Part shown: piece after piece, positions 1 to 8,975 of the stretch | How positions within the stretch are numbered: position 1 is the first letter of the stretch | How the letters are laid out: each line of letters starts with the position of its first letter | DNA from: Nitrosomonadales bacterium | Lineage (GTDB): Bacteria; Pseudomonadota; Gammaproteobacteria; Burkholderiales; Gallionellaceae | Reading direction: 5' to 3' | Assembly: GCA_016223025.1 (NCBI GenBank) | Contig: JACRPU010000012.1 | Coordinates: 24,549-88,548, forward strand | Length of the DNA stretch: 64,000 bases | Program-made: the position numbers and the translations under genes | Notes under the pieces: generated by a model | The model's input: only the letters and a program-made list of their open reading frames with translations | Told to the model about the DNA's origin: nothing | Database searches by the model: none

Positions 1-2889
1 CGTGGGGCGGGAATGCAGCACGTCGCCGTGAATTGATGGGCGGACATTGATACCGCCGCTGGCCGGCGTGCAGGGATCGGATGATGGACAGGCAGGGCCG
101 GCCTCGTCACCATTGTTGTCCTCGCCGCGAACCCAGTTGATCAGTTTGGTGTTGTCCGGCGGCACTCCCACCCCCTGGCTGGCGGTCATGGTCGCGCCGG
201 CCTTGGCTGCTGCGGGCGTGGCGGGCGCGGTGGTCAGGGTGTACTCGAACTGGAGGCCGCTCGCGTTCAGGGCGGTGTAGAGGCCGAGATACGCGCTTTC
301 GTTTGACCCGGGCGTTCCGCTGATTACGATCTTGTCATTGCTGGCAAAATTGTGCTGTGTTGACGTGATAGCCTTTGCCGTAGTGCCGGTTCGCGTGAGT
401 AATGAAATATTATGCGAAGTGCCGGGTTGCAGCTTGCTGGCCGTGATGCCGGCATTGTTGACGGCACCCGGGCCAACCACATCCCCGACAATCGAGAAAT
501 TAAAAGTGAAGGTGTTGGTGCCCGTGATAGTAACGTTCCGTTTCTTGTTGTAGGCGGTAGCATTCCCGCTGGCGTCCTCGATACCTGCAAGGGTGGTTTG
601 ATTACCAGCGGGGAAGCCGTGGTTGGCTTGAGTAGTCACGGTTACTGTCGTGCTTCCCATCGGTCGTGCCACAGAGGCGATTGACGCGGTACTTCCCGCT
701 CTTGTAGCCGTGCCGGTATTCGCTTTTGTCGCATTGGGCGGAGTTTCCTGGATATTGGGGACGGAATAGGTGAAGGTGTTGGCGCCTGTGACGGTAATCG
801 GGAACGCGCCGTTGTATTGGGGTTCGCCAGAACCGCTGATGAACACCGTATTGCCATTGGAAAACCCGTGGCCGGACACCGTGGCGGTAATGGTGGTAAC
901 CTGGGACAGAGACCCTGTTGTGGGGCGCGCAAGCGAGGTAACCGTCTTCGGCGTCACGGGGAAAACCTGATAGGTTCCCGCCGCCATGACAGGCGGATTC
1001 TCGGTGATGGGATAAGTAAACTGCGTGTTGGATATTTTCGTGATGGGTTTATTGCCGTTATAGTCGCCCGGCGTGGCGTTGGCGATGGTGATGTCGCTGC
1101 CCGACGCGAACCCGTGGTTGCTGGCGGTGGTGACGGTCACCGTATCGCCCGAGCGCTCGATTGTCGAAATATTCACGCTGCTGGCACCGCCGAATGGCAG
1201 ATTCGGCGGCATAAGGGCGGCATTGGTGGTGGCAAAAGCGTTGGTCGCATGCGTCAGGTCCGGTTTGCAGGTGTCAGCATCCCCGCTCGGGCAGAAGGTA
1301 ACCAGCTTGCGCGGGTTGGTTGCCGAACCGGGCGCCGCCGCGTAGTCATTGGTCAGGTTGGCGAGGCGCATCTGCTGGGCGGCGCCGCCTTTCTCCACCA
1401 GCTCGCCGTCCGCCAGATCAAACCCTTTGCCCGGAGAACTCGTCATCTCCTCCGCGTTGGCCCAGAAACCGTTAACTGGATCGCTGGTGCAGATCTGCCC
1501 CTGCTTGCCCAGATCGGCCAATTGTGCTTCGGTCACGTTCGGCACGCTGTCGGTAGTGCCGACAAGATAGGGATTTGTCGCGCGCGAACAGGTCCAGTAG
1601 CTGATCGCGTTGGGCGCGACAAAGCCGGTGACGATGTTCAGCGCCGGTTTCTTGATGCTGTCGCCCAGTTGCAGGTTGCCGTCGGGGTCCAGGTAGAACG
1701 AATACTGCTTGAGGTTGCCCATCCATCTCGGCTTCGCGCCGGCATCGGGGCGGAACATACCCATGTAGATCTGGTTCAGGTAGGTGCCCTGCGCGTTCAC
1801 GCTGACCGGCAGGCTGGATGAGGCGAAAACGCTGTTGACGGCCTGAATTTGGTTGAAAATCTCCATGACGGAACTGACCATGCTGGTGTAATCCGTCGTG
1901 GGAAAATACTTCCCGCCGCCGTAATCCGCCATATTTTCCAGCAGCGCGGGGTATTGTGCCTTGCAGCCCGCCCCCAGCACCCCGACGGTGTAGGTGATGA
2001 TGCTTTGCGCTTTCTTGGGATCCTTATCGCCGCTGTACAGGTCAAACTGGTTCATGAAGCGCGCCCATTCGTCGGCATAGAATCCGCCGTTCTCATGATT
2101 GGCATCCGGGATGGTGTAAGGGCCGCAGTAAGTGGTGAGGGTGTTGGTAATAAGCGGGGGTTCGGCGCCGAGAGCGGCCTTCAGGGCGGCGGCAGGGCTG
2201 GCGCTGCCGGTATCACCGGGCGTGCTGGAAGTCTCGTACGCGTTCCCGATGAAAATCACGAAATTCTTCTGGCAGCCGCTGGCGGGCTGGATGCCTTTAT
2301 AGTCGCGCCCCGAAAGCCCTTCCTTGCCGGCGTAATAGGCCCAGGCTTCCTGCATGGTCGCTGCAGTGGCCTGACCTGCGGCCTTGATCCAGTAACTTCC
2401 GCCCCCGCCTCCGCTGGTTTGCCAGGTGGTGATCCAGTTCAGCATGGCGGTTCGGGCGGCGCCGGACATCGGAGTCAACGGGTAAACCAGGCATCCGCCA
2501 TTGCTTCCCTTGCAAACATCAGCGCTATTCTTATAGTCTGCTATGTTGTTGGCGTTATATACCATGAAGCCGATGTTGACCCTGGCCGTGCCATCCGCAT
2601 TCGTGGGCAGACTCTCTATCACTTTGTACAGGGCGCATTGTTCGACACCGCCCGATGTGCCGGTCAAGCTGTTGGCCGCAGGAACGCCGCTGGCATTGGG
2701 AAGCTGGCAGTCGCCACCCGATGCGCTGGCGGAAAAGCTGGCGGCGTTATCCATCACCATCAGCACGTTCGGCGTGAAGCCCGCATCGCTCAGCCCGCTG
2801 TAAATATCTATATCTTCCGCGTTGCCGCGAACGGGCTGCCCCAGCGTGACGGCCAGCAGGCAGATCAGGATATGTCGTATCGGGTTCAT
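1..2889 (-). CDS. pilY1: PilY1-like type IV pilus tip/adhesion protein (partial, runs off window)
   Basis: The frame is open on the minus strand from an ATG at 2889 to the window edge, about 963 codons, with a Shine-Dalgarno (GGAGG) just upstream of the ATG. It starts with a signal peptide (residues 1 to about 24). A von Willebrand A-like region begins near residue 41 (NVLMVMDNAASFS) and has a non-canonical MIDAS (DNAASFS instead of DxSxS). Near residues 590, 672, 755 and 846 there are four repeats of an HGFxxGxxVxIxG...YNG...FTY module. The visible end, GDVLHSRP, resembles the start of the C-terminal beta-propeller of PilY1. It is the last gene of a leftward minor-pilin operon. PilY1 proteins work with minor pilins at the pilus tip in assembly, adhesion and surface sensing. 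The C-terminus is not visible. Confidence 0.85.
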   Translation of the reverse strand, partial: MNPIRHILICLLAVTLGQPVRGNAEDIDIYSGLSDAGFTPNVLMVMDNAASFSASASGGDCQLPNASGVPAANSLTGTSGGVEQCALYKVIESLPTNADGTARVNIGFMVYNANNIADYKNSADVCKGSNGGCLVYPLTPMSGAARTAMLNWITTWQTSGGGGGSYWIKAAGQATAATMQEAWAYYAGKEGLSGRDYKGIQPASGCQKNFVIFIGNAYETSSTPGDTGSASPAAALKAALGAEPPLITNTLTTYCGPYTIPDANHENGGFYADEWARFMNQFDLYSGDKDPKKAQSIITYTVGVLGAGCKAQYPALLENMADYGGGKYFPTTDYTSMVSSVMEIFNQIQAVNSVFASSSLPVSVNAQGTYLNQIYMGMFRPDAGAKPRWMGNLKQYSFYLDPDGNLQLGDSIKKPALNIVTGFVAPNAISYWTCSRATNPYLVGTTDSVPNVTEAQLADLGKQGQICTSDPVNGFWANAEEMTSSPGKGFDLADGELVEKGGAAQQMRLANLTNDYAAAPGSATNPRKLVTFCPSGDADTCKPDLTHATNAFATTNAALMPPNLPFGGASSVNISTIERSGDTVTVTTASNHGFASGSDITIANATPGDYNGNKPITKISNTQFTYPITENPPVMAAGTYQVFPVTPKTVTSLARPTTGSLSQVTTITATVSGHGFSNGNTVFISGSGEPQYNGAFPITVTGANTFTYSVPNIQETPPNATKANTGTATRAGSTASIASVARPMGSTTVTVTTQANHGFPAGNQTTLAGIEDASGNATAYNKKRNVTITGTNTFTFNFSIVGDVVGPGAVNNAGITASKLQPGTSHNISLLTRTGTTAKAITSTQHNFASNDKIVISGTPGSNESAYLGLYTALNASGLQFEYTLTTAPATPAAAKAGATMTASQGVGVPPDNTKLINWVRGEDNNGDEAGPACPSSDPCTPASGGINVRPSIHGDVLHSRPT

Positions 2890-2959
2890 GGCGGTTCCTC
2901 CTGGCTAACGATGACCTAAGGGCAAACGGTCAATGGGTTACTGGCAAACAATCAATGAG

Positions 2960-3502
2960 CTACGGGCAAACGGTTCCTGCGGGTACGCGCAGGGATACAC
3001 CCTGGCGGCTGGCTGCGGTCGCCCCGGTGCGGTCGTCGGTCACTTGCGCCCGGACTTCCCATTCCTGCTGATAGCACCAGGATTGCCCGGTGACCACCGC
3101 AGCCTTGCGCATGTCGCGCAATCCGGTGTCCCTGGCTGCGGCGCTGCTGATGCAGGAAGCGTCGGCGGGATTGGCCGGGTCCAGGTTGGCGTTCGTGACC
3201 GCCAGGTTGGCCTTGCAGACCGGCGTCGTTATGTTGGCGTCGTAATCCGCTTCCCCGTCGTTGTTGATGTCCACCGCGATGACTGCGGAAACGGCGGACG
3301 GGTCGGCGGTGAAGTTGGTGCTGATGACCTCCTCGATCGCCTGCACGGAAGCGTTCGCCGTTTCTTCCTGCGCCTGCATGTTGCCGACGATGCGCATGTT
3401 GACATTGCCGGAACGGATGGCGGACAGCACCAGCAGGGTCAGCACCACCAGCATGACCAGCCCCACCACCAGGGTTGCGCCGCGCTGTCTGTAACTGTCC
3501 AC
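2960..3502 (-). CDS. pilX: Minor pilin PilX
   Basis: 180 residues. The N-terminus has a short basic leader and a long hydrophobic helix (GATLVVGLVMLVVLTLLVLS), followed by a soluble domain with several cysteines (VCKAN, ASCISS, SWCYQ, TVCP). PilX is a minor component that primes type IV pilus assembly together with PilV, PilW, FimT and PilY1. It lies 2 bases after pilW and about 70 bases before pilY1, the usual order. The leader lacks a classical glycine-phenylalanine cleavage site (RGATLV), as is common for PilX. Confidence 0.88.
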   Translation of the reverse strand: MDSYRQRGATLVVGLVMLVVLTLLVLSAIRSGNVNMRIVGNMQAQEETANASVQAIEEVISTNFTADPSAVSAVIAVDINNDGEADYDANITTPVCKANLAVTNANLDPANPADASCISSAAARDTGLRDMRKAAVVTGQSWCYQQEWEVRAQVTDDRTGATAASRQGVSLRVPAGTVCP

Positions 3503-3504
3503 GG

Positions 3505-4527
3505 CTATTCCCTCCGCCCGCTCGGGTTGACGGCGCGCACCAGTTGGCTGTACATGTGGCGCTTGAAGGCTCCGCCCGGAGCAACCGCTGACGCTGCCCC
3601 ATCCAGGGTGAAGTTGTAGGTCTTGCTATCCGTATAGCCTGCCGTCGGTTCGTTGTTGCGCGCCAGCAGGCTGACGCGCACCGCCATGACGTTGACCCAT
3701 TCGTTCGCGGCGGGCGCCGCTTTGTAAGAATCGGGCGCGCCGTCGTTGGTGGTGTCAATACCGTAATCGAATTGCAGGTTTTCTATGCCTTCCACCAGCG
3801 GGATGGTAGTCAGGCCGCCGTTCATGAACTCCACCACTTTCAGCGTGGGGATGGTGTCCTCGCATGCTCCTGCTGTCTCGACGCTACAGGCGCTGATGTA
3901 GTAGATGCGCACGATATAGGTGTACAGGGGGGCACGCGTCACGCAATCTTTCAACTGCAGCGGGAAGTCGCTCAACATCTCAAGCTTATTCAGCACAAAC
4001 GGAGCGGTATCCGTATTGCAGCGGGCTGTCTGAAAATAGGTGGTTCCGACAACGCCTGATGCTGTCGCATCCACCGTGGCGCTGCCGGTGCGGCGCACGA
4101 CCAGCATCGCCGTCCCGGCCAGGCGGTTCGCCACGCAGAGAGGCGCCGCATCGGCTGCCGCATAACCCTGGATAGCCACCGGCACGGCAACCGGAGAGGA
4201 GGCGGCATCCCAGCCCAGATTGGCCTCGTCAATTATGCACGGGTCGGGCGCCGAATAGGTGGCGTTACCCAGAGGGGCATATTCGCCAAAAAATCCGGCA
4301 AGCTCGATATCGTTGCGCAGGATCTCCATGGCGTAGCGGCCGTTCTCGATCTGGCGGCTGGATTTTTCCATTTCCCGGCGCGTGCCGCTCTGCTGCACGA
4401 TGAGCGTGGTGATGCCGGCCAGCAGCACCAGGCCGATGGTCAGCGAGATCATCAGTTCCGCCAGCGACAGGCCTGCCTGGCGGCGGGGAAAGAAGGAATG
4501 TTCTGGTTTGCGGGCGGTGCTCATCAT
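3505..4527 (-). CDS. pilW: Minor pilin PilW
   Basis: 340 residues. A prepilin-type leader (RRQAGLSLAELMISLTIGL) carries the conserved glutamate five residues after the cleavage glycine, followed by the hydrophobic helix and a large cysteine-containing C-terminal domain. PilW is a minor pilin of the type IVa pilus priming complex. The start codon overlaps the end of pilV by 4 bases, which implies translational coupling. The length is typical for betaproteobacterial PilW. Confidence 0.9.
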   Translation of the reverse strand: MMSTARKPEHSFFPRRQAGLSLAELMISLTIGLVLLAGITTLIVQQSGTRREMEKSSRQIENGRYAMEILRNDIELAGFFGEYAPLGNATYSAPDPCIIDEANLGWDAASSPVAVPVAIQGYAAADAAPLCVANRLAGTAMLVVRRTGSATVDATASGVVGTTYFQTARCNTDTAPFVLNKLEMLSDFPLQLKDCVTRAPLYTYIVRIYYISACSVETAGACEDTIPTLKVVEFMNGGLTTIPLVEGIENLQFDYGIDTTNDGAPDSYKAAPAANEWVNVMAVRVSLLARNNEPTAGYTDSKTYNFTLDGAASAVAPGGAFKRHMYSQLVRAVNPSGRRE

Positions 4528-5186
4528 TGCACGGTCAGTGTGGCAAATCGCACCGTCTCGCTCACGATGCGCCGACGGGTTTCGGGGCCGTACTCTCCCT
4601 CCCCGCAGTCCGGGCCGCCGGCGGAGGGGGCAAACGTATCCCCCAGCCCCTGCCAGGCTACCGAGACGGTATAGGTGCCGCTGTTGGGGATGGGAGCGTT
4701 AACGGCGGTGATAAATGTGGTATCCGTCACGTCATCTACACTATGGAGAGTGGTGGTGACCGTTTGCCCGGAGCTGTTGGTTCTTTCGGTAGCGGCATCA
4801 TAGCTGACGCAGCCGCGCCCCCCGATCATGGCCCCGGCATTGGCGCCGCCAGCCACTTCTGCGGCGCCGGTGATGGCGTCGTGCCAGTCGCAAATATCCC
4901 GCGTGGCAATGGTGGCGCCGGGGCAGGGGTCCGCCTCACCGGTGCCCACAACAACATTCTGGTAGCCATTTACCCCCCACGCCTTGCGGTTGGTGTTGAT
5001 GCGCCCGACCATGTCCTGCAGCAGCACCAGCGCCTGGGCGCGCTGGTAGGATTCCATCTCCGAGCGCTGCGCCTGCGTCATCAACCCGGCCAGTCCCAGC
5101 AGGCCCACCAGCAGGATGACCAGCGTCACCAGCACCTCGATCATGCCCATGCCGGACTGGCTGTTTTTCGTGCCCGCCGCCCGCAT
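4524..5186 (-). CDS. pilV: Minor pilin PilV
   Basis: 220 residues from the ATG at 5186, chosen because a GGAGGG sits about 8 bases upstream, inside the end of the preceding gene; an in-frame start 24 bases further upstream is less likely. The prepilin leader is SQSGMGMIEVLVTLVILL, followed by a hydrophobic helix and a domain with cysteines (DPCPG, DICDW, GRGCVS, PDCGE). It is a member of the minor-pilin operon, coupled to pilW by a 4-base overlap. Confidence 0.88.
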   Translation of the reverse strand: MRAAGTKNSQSGMGMIEVLVTLVILLVGLLGLAGLMTQAQRSEMESYQRAQALVLLQDMVGRINTNRKAWGVNGYQNVVVGTGEADPCPGATIATRDICDWHDAITGAAEVAGGANAGAMIGGRGCVSYDAATERTNSSGQTVTTTLHSVDDVTDTTFITAVNAPIPNSGTYTVSVAWQGLGDTFAPSAGGPDCGEGEYGPETRRRIVSETVRFATLTVQ

Positions 5187-5187
5187 G

Positions 5188-5688
5188 TCAGCAACCCTCC
5201 GTCTTGACATTGGGCCTGCCGCCCAGGTCTATGCTGATGCAGCGTACCTGTGTGCTCGCGGCGGCGCTGATCTGGAAGGATGGAGCAACCGCTGCGGAGA
5301 GGCGCCCGTTGTTCGCGTAGGCGACGTTACCCGGGCAACCGCCGGCGCAGGTGATGGTCACGCCGGTCAGCGCGCCTTGCTGGCTCAACAGGGTGCCGCC
5401 GACCGTCACCAGCCAGCCGTCCGCCCACCCGCCGCCGACCGCGCCGATGTCCACGGTGGCGTTCCGCTTGATCGCCTCGCTGCGCGCCAGCGTCAGCACC
5501 GCCACGAGATCGAAGGATGCGGTCCGGATGCGCTGCCCGGCCACGAATTCCCGGTACGATGGAACGGCGACCGCCGCGAGTATGGCGACGATCACGATGG
5601 TGATGAGCAGCTCGGTCAGAGTGAAGCCGGATAGCTTCGCCCGCCGCGTCGTCCCGGGATAGAAATTGGGCATGGCGCCGCTCTTCAT
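5188..5688 (-). CDS. fimT: FimT/GspH-type pseudopilin
   Basis: About 166 residues from the ATG at 5688; upstream GTG and downstream ATG (5673) starts are possible. The cleavage site and helix are SGFTLTELLITIVIVAILAA, a variant of GFTLxEL with threonine before the conserved glutamate. The soluble part fits the GspH/FimT fold (REFVAGQRIRTASFDLVAVLTLARSEAIKRNA). FimT is a minor pilin, and in some species binds DNA during uptake. The gene follows pilE by 8 bases in the leftward operon. Confidence 0.85.
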   Translation of the reverse strand: MKSGAMPNFYPGTTRRAKLSGFTLTELLITIVIVAILAAVAVPSYREFVAGQRIRTASFDLVAVLTLARSEAIKRNATVDIGAVGGGWADGWLVTVGGTLLSQQGALTGVTITCAGGCPGNVAYANNGRLSAAVAPSFQISAAASTQVRCISIDLGGRPNVKTEGC

Positions 5689-5696
5689 AATGTTTG

Positions 5697-6140
5697 TTAC
5701 CAGCACTCCGCCACCGTGCCGGTGCCGGTTTCGCCTTTTGTCCCGGCCTGGTCAATGCTGACGCTCCCGCACCGGGTGTCGTCGGCAAGCTGGCCTCCGG
5801 TCGGCGCGGCGGTTATGGTATAGGTAGTGGCAGTGACGTTGCCGAAGGTGACGGTATAGTTTTTGGAAACATCCGCCGGATCAGTCGCTATGCCAAGCTG
5901 TGCCTTGGTTGCGTAGGTGCGGGCGTCGAGAACGTACTGCTCCTGCCTGTTGGTCAAGCTCATGATGTAGCTTTCCGCCGCCGCGCGGTTAGCCTTGACC
6001 ACATACTGCCGGTAAGACGGCACCGCTATCATCGCCAGTATTCCCACGATGGCCACGACGATCATCAGTTCGACTAGGGTAAAGCCGCGTTGCGGGCGGG
6101 CGACCGCGCAAGGATTGATGCGAACATTTCCTGTTTTCAT
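5697..6140 (-). CDS. pilE: Type IV pilin PilE-like
   Basis: 147 residues. An N-terminal leader ends in RGFTLVELMIVVAIVGILAM, the classical type IVa prepilin site. It is followed by the alpha-1 helix (PSYRQYVVKANRAAAESYIMS) and a C-terminal disulfide pair (TRCGS ... AECW). It is the first gene of the leftward operon. In many betaproteobacteria a PilE-type minor pilin accompanies fimT-pilV-W-X-Y1; whether this one is the major subunit cannot be told from sequence. Confidence 0.9.
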   Translation of the reverse strand: MKTGNVRINPCAVARPQRGFTLVELMIVVAIVGILAMIAVPSYRQYVVKANRAAAESYIMSLTNRQEQYVLDARTYATKAQLGIATDPADVSKNYTVTFGNVTATTYTITAAPTGGQLADDTRCGSVSIDQAGTKGETGTGTVAECW

Positions 6141-6523
6141 GTTTGTCCCTTTCCTGATGGCCCGGATGTTAGTGGCCTTTTACCGGCAGGGAAAGCGCAA
6201 GCCGATAAGAGGCCAGATTGCCGGAACAGGTGGCGTAATGCCGGAAGGGGTTCCCCCGGCCCCCTCCCTTCGCGGGAGGGGGCCGGGGGGTGGGGGAACA
6301 GGGGGTGGGGAAGCCTGCTGTGAAACTATTGTGTCGGCAGCGGAACAGCCCTCAAGCTGCAAGCTGCCGTTCAATCCTGAAAATCCGCCCCCTGTCTGAA
6401 GGCCGGGCAACCCCATTAAAGCAAACCTGCCGGTTGCCGATAAAAACCTGACCAGTTGTCGGTAGAGAATTGACCTGCCAATGCACGCGTGCAAGGATTT
6501 CTGCCAACTCAACGGAGGGTGCA
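6141..6523. promoter_or_regulatory. Divergent intergenic region between two pilin operons, with a GC-rich hairpin
   Basis: This 383-base spacer separates the leftward pilE operon from the rightward pilin operon and must hold both promoters. A perfect 16-base-pair stem lies at 6253-6268 / 6274-6289 (CCCCCGGCCCCCTCCC paired across TTCGC), followed by more G-runs. The stem has the look of an interspersed genomic repeat rather than an operator. I could not assign promoter boxes with confidence. Confidence 0.5.
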
Positions 6524-6943
6524 ATGCGGTGCGCAAAAGGATTTACCCTGATCGAACTGATGGTTGTGGTCGCGGTGATTGGAATTATTGCGGCAATAGC
6601 AATACCTGCTTATGGCAACTTCGTCGTGCGCGGCAAAATCTCGGAGGCGGGCGCGGCCCTGTCAGAAGCGCGCCTGAGACAAGAACAGTTCTACGCGGAT
6701 AACCGCAGCTATGGTGTGGCGGGCGGGTCATGCGGGTCGGTTTCCGCAAACAGCCAATACTTCACCCTTACCTGCCTGGTTGGCGCAACCAATCAAACCT
6801 ACGCCCTCACCGCAACCAGCATGGCCAATCAAGGACTGGGCGCGGCGGGCGATTATGTTTATACGATAAATCAGGCCGGAACCAAAGCAACCACGATGTT
6901 TGCCGGTGCCGCTGCGGCTGTCGCAGACTGGCAAACCAAGTAG
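6524..6943 (+). CDS. Type IV pilin, PilE-like (second operon)
   Basis: 139 residues from the ATG at 6524, preceded by ACGGAGGG. The leader ends in [21 protein letters not shown], then [39 protein letters not shown], the typical PilE minor-pilin pattern with FYADNRSYG. Cysteines GSCGS and LTCLV probably form the disulfide loop. It opens the rightward pilin operon, and the paralogue 5697-6140 opens the leftward one. Confidence 0.88.
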   Translation: MRCAKGFTLIELMVVVAVIGIIAAIAIPAYGNFVVRGKISEAGAALSEARLRQEQFYADNRSYGVAGGSCGSVSANSQYFTLTCLVGATNQTYALTATSMANQGLGAAGDYVYTINQAGTKATTMFAGAAAAVADWQTK

Positions 6944-7036
6944 CAGCGGGAAACCGTCTTTACATCGGCACAGCGCGATTGCTGATCCGGATCGGGTTAA
7001 ATTAAGGAGCGGGACTTAGGATTGGAGGGTAACGAA

Positions 7037-7480
7037 ATGAAGGCCACAACACAAACCGGCTTCACGTTGATCGAATTGATGGTGACCGTCTCGGTGGTCG
7101 CTGTTTTGACAATAATTGCAATTCCCGCCTTTCGCGGCATGCTGGCAAACAGCAGCCTGAATGCCGCGCAGGAGGATTTTATACAAATCCTGAATAAGGG
7201 GCGCGGGATGGCGATGGCGCGTTCCACCATTTCAACCGTGAGCATTTCCGGGAACGTTGCGACGCTGACCCTGGCGGACGGCTCGGCATCGGCGGTAACC
7301 GCCACTGCCGGCAATCGCGTGGCGATCAACGAAGCTGCAACGTACATTTTCGACCCGGTCGGCACAGCAACCGTAAACAGCGCATCGGGCGCCACCATTT
7401 TAAGAGCGCCGGGTTTTTCCGAAATCCCGCCGCGCACCATTACCGTTTCTGCGATGGGGGTAGTCAATGTCAGCCGCTAA
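7037..7480 (+). CDS. FimT/GspH-type pseudopilin (second operon)
   Basis: 147 residues. The ATG at 7037 is preceded by GGAGGGTAACGA. The prepilin motif is [21 protein letters not shown], followed by the GspH-type helix (NAAQEDFIQILNKGRGMAMAR) and a beta-rich C-terminal part. It overlaps the next gene by 14 bases, consistent with a tightly packed operon. It is the paralogue of the leftward fimT gene but has diverged strongly. Confidence 0.86.
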   Translation: MKATTQTGFTLIELMVTVSVVAVLTIIAIPAFRGMLANSSLNAAQEDFIQILNKGRGMAMARSTISTVSISGNVATLTLADGSASAVTATAGNRVAINEAATYIFDPVGTATVNSASGATILRAPGFSEIPPRTITVSAMGVVNVSR

Positions 7481-7964
7481 CCACAATACCGCGATGATGC
7501 GCGGCTTCACGATGGTGGAAGTGCTGGTGGCGCTGCTGATATTCTGGCTTGGCTTGATGGGCATCGCGATGTACACAGCCGCCGGCTTGAAGGTGTCGGC
7601 CATCAATCAGGTGCGCGCCACGGTCATCAAGGCGGGTTCCGTCGCGTCCGAGCCGATGAGCTATCACACCCGTGCAGATTGCCTCGCGGCCATGCTGGCA
7701 ACCTATCCGAAAACGGTGACGGTAGATGATGGTAAAGACAGTTATCCGGTGAGCCTGGTGAGCGCCATAGATGGCAGCGGCACATCCGTAGCAACAGGGA
7801 CTACGGCGGCAACAACCGTCCCGGATCCGACCGGCGCAAGCTGGGTGTCGCCGGTAACCATCACATTGCGCGTCCCTTATACCGGCGTAAATGGTGCGAC
7901 CGTGACAGCCACGCCAACCTATACCCTGGTGCTGCAAAGCTACACGGTGGCCTGCAATGCGTGA
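7467..7964 (+). CDS. pilV: Minor pilin PilV (second operon)
   Basis: 165 residues. The leader MMRGFTMVEVLVALLIFWLGLM has the PilV-type cleavage site and helix; the C-terminal domain is short. The start lies 14 bases inside the upstream fimT-like gene, and the end overlaps pilW by 8 bases. It probably contributes to a second type IV minor-pilin tip complex. Confidence 0.85.
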   Translation: MSAANHNTAMMRGFTMVEVLVALLIFWLGLMGIAMYTAAGLKVSAINQVRATVIKAGSVASEPMSYHTRADCLAAMLATYPKTVTVDDGKDSYPVSLVSAIDGSGTSVATGTTAATTVPDPTGASWVSPVTITLRVPYTGVNGATVTATPTYTLVLQSYTVACNA

Positions 7965-8679
7965 TAGCACACTGGGATTCTCCCTGGTTGAGATGATGGT
8001 CGCGGTGACTGTTGCGATGATCATGTCCATCGGCGTTCTATATCTGTACTCCGGGCAAGTGCGCACCTTTTCGCAAACCGCGCGCAAGGCGCAAACCACA
8101 CAGGAAGCGCAATCCGCTTTTGAAGCCATTGCCCGTCTGGTGCGCCAGGCCGAGATGTGTTTGACCTGCATCACGCAACAAACCATGGGAATCGCTTATC
8201 CGGGAGGCGCCTCCAACCCGAACGCGGCAGGCACGCTGCAACTCGCCGGCGACAGCGTGCAAATTGATTTTACCGTGCCTTCCGGTTACGACATCTGGCC
8301 AAATACCGCCAGCCCACACACCGACAATGCCATCCGGATCGAGTGGAGCGCGGCAACTAACATGGTGCAGGTTTCAGCCGGCGCATCGGTGGCCGATGCG
8401 GCCGGGGCGCGCACCCCGATTACGATTGCCGGCACCAGCGGCAACATGAATACCAAGATCATCAATCTCGACGTATGGCCGATGGTGGTAGATGCGGCAG
8501 GGGCGGTGGCTGCGGGGGCGTCGGCAACGTCCAAACCGACAGCGGGTTATCGCCTCACCATGACCGCACGGGTCGGCACGGCAGATGGCACCTATACCAA
8601 TCCTCTTGATCCGACCGGGCCGCTGAAAAATTATCGGACGGTGACTTATGAGCGCATTATTTTGCCGCGCAACTGGTGA
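7957..8679 (+). CDS. pilW: Minor pilin PilW (second operon)
   Basis: 240 residues. The prepilin motif TLGFSLVEMMVAVTVAMIMSIGVLYLY is followed by a PilW-like soluble domain with cysteines EMCLTC. It is about 100 residues shorter than the leftward paralogue, mainly in the C-terminal half. Downstream the operon is interrupted by about 300 bases of repeat DNA before the pilX-like gene. Confidence 0.84.
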   Translation: MRDSTLGFSLVEMMVAVTVAMIMSIGVLYLYSGQVRTFSQTARKAQTTQEAQSAFEAIARLVRQAEMCLTCITQQTMGIAYPGGASNPNAAGTLQLAGDSVQIDFTVPSGYDIWPNTASPHTDNAIRIEWSAATNMVQVSAGASVADAAGARTPITIAGTSGNMNTKIINLDVWPMVVDAAGAVAAGASATSKPTAGYRLTMTARVGTADGTYTNPLDPTGPLKNYRTVTYERIILPRNW

Positions 8680-8691
8680 GCAACATGAACC

Positions 8692-8922
8692 TAACGCACA
8701 TGGCGCATGCCACCCCGAATGATGAATCGTCTGCGCCATGTGCGTTTCCCTCACATCCCGCGACACGTTACTGGCGGAGCCAGCCGCTTGCGGGAGCGGG
8801 TGTGAGGCGGTCATTCCCGCCCCGGAGGCTTCGCCACGCCGTGTCATGCCCGCCACCCCCGTTCCCCCTCTCCCGGAAGGAGAGGGGTACGGTATGCCCT
8901 CGCTGCGCGAGATTCACGTTAA
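8692..8922. repeat. Interspersed repeat (TAACG...CATGGCG to CTGCGCGAGATTCACGTTAA), copy 1
   Basis: It starts TAACGCACATGGCG, has an inverted copy GCGCCATGTGCGTTTCCCTCA about 35 bases later, and ends in CTGCGCGAGATTCACGTTAA. The same start and end frame copies at 29220-29398 and 55256-55371, and an end-only copy at 53111-53148. The middle of this copy holds extra GC-rich hairpin material. It lies between pilW and the pilX-like gene, inside a reading frame that stays open by chance. Confidence 0.7.
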
Positions 8923-8975
8923 ATCCAGCCCAATCAAAAAACCGGACGCCGGATCGAGCCCGGCATGACAAATTC

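Noticed and set aside
817..2919. Long plus-strand frames across the first 3 kb
   Set aside because: They are antisense to pilY1, whose frame is continuous from 2889 to the window edge with signal peptide, VWA-like region and repeats.
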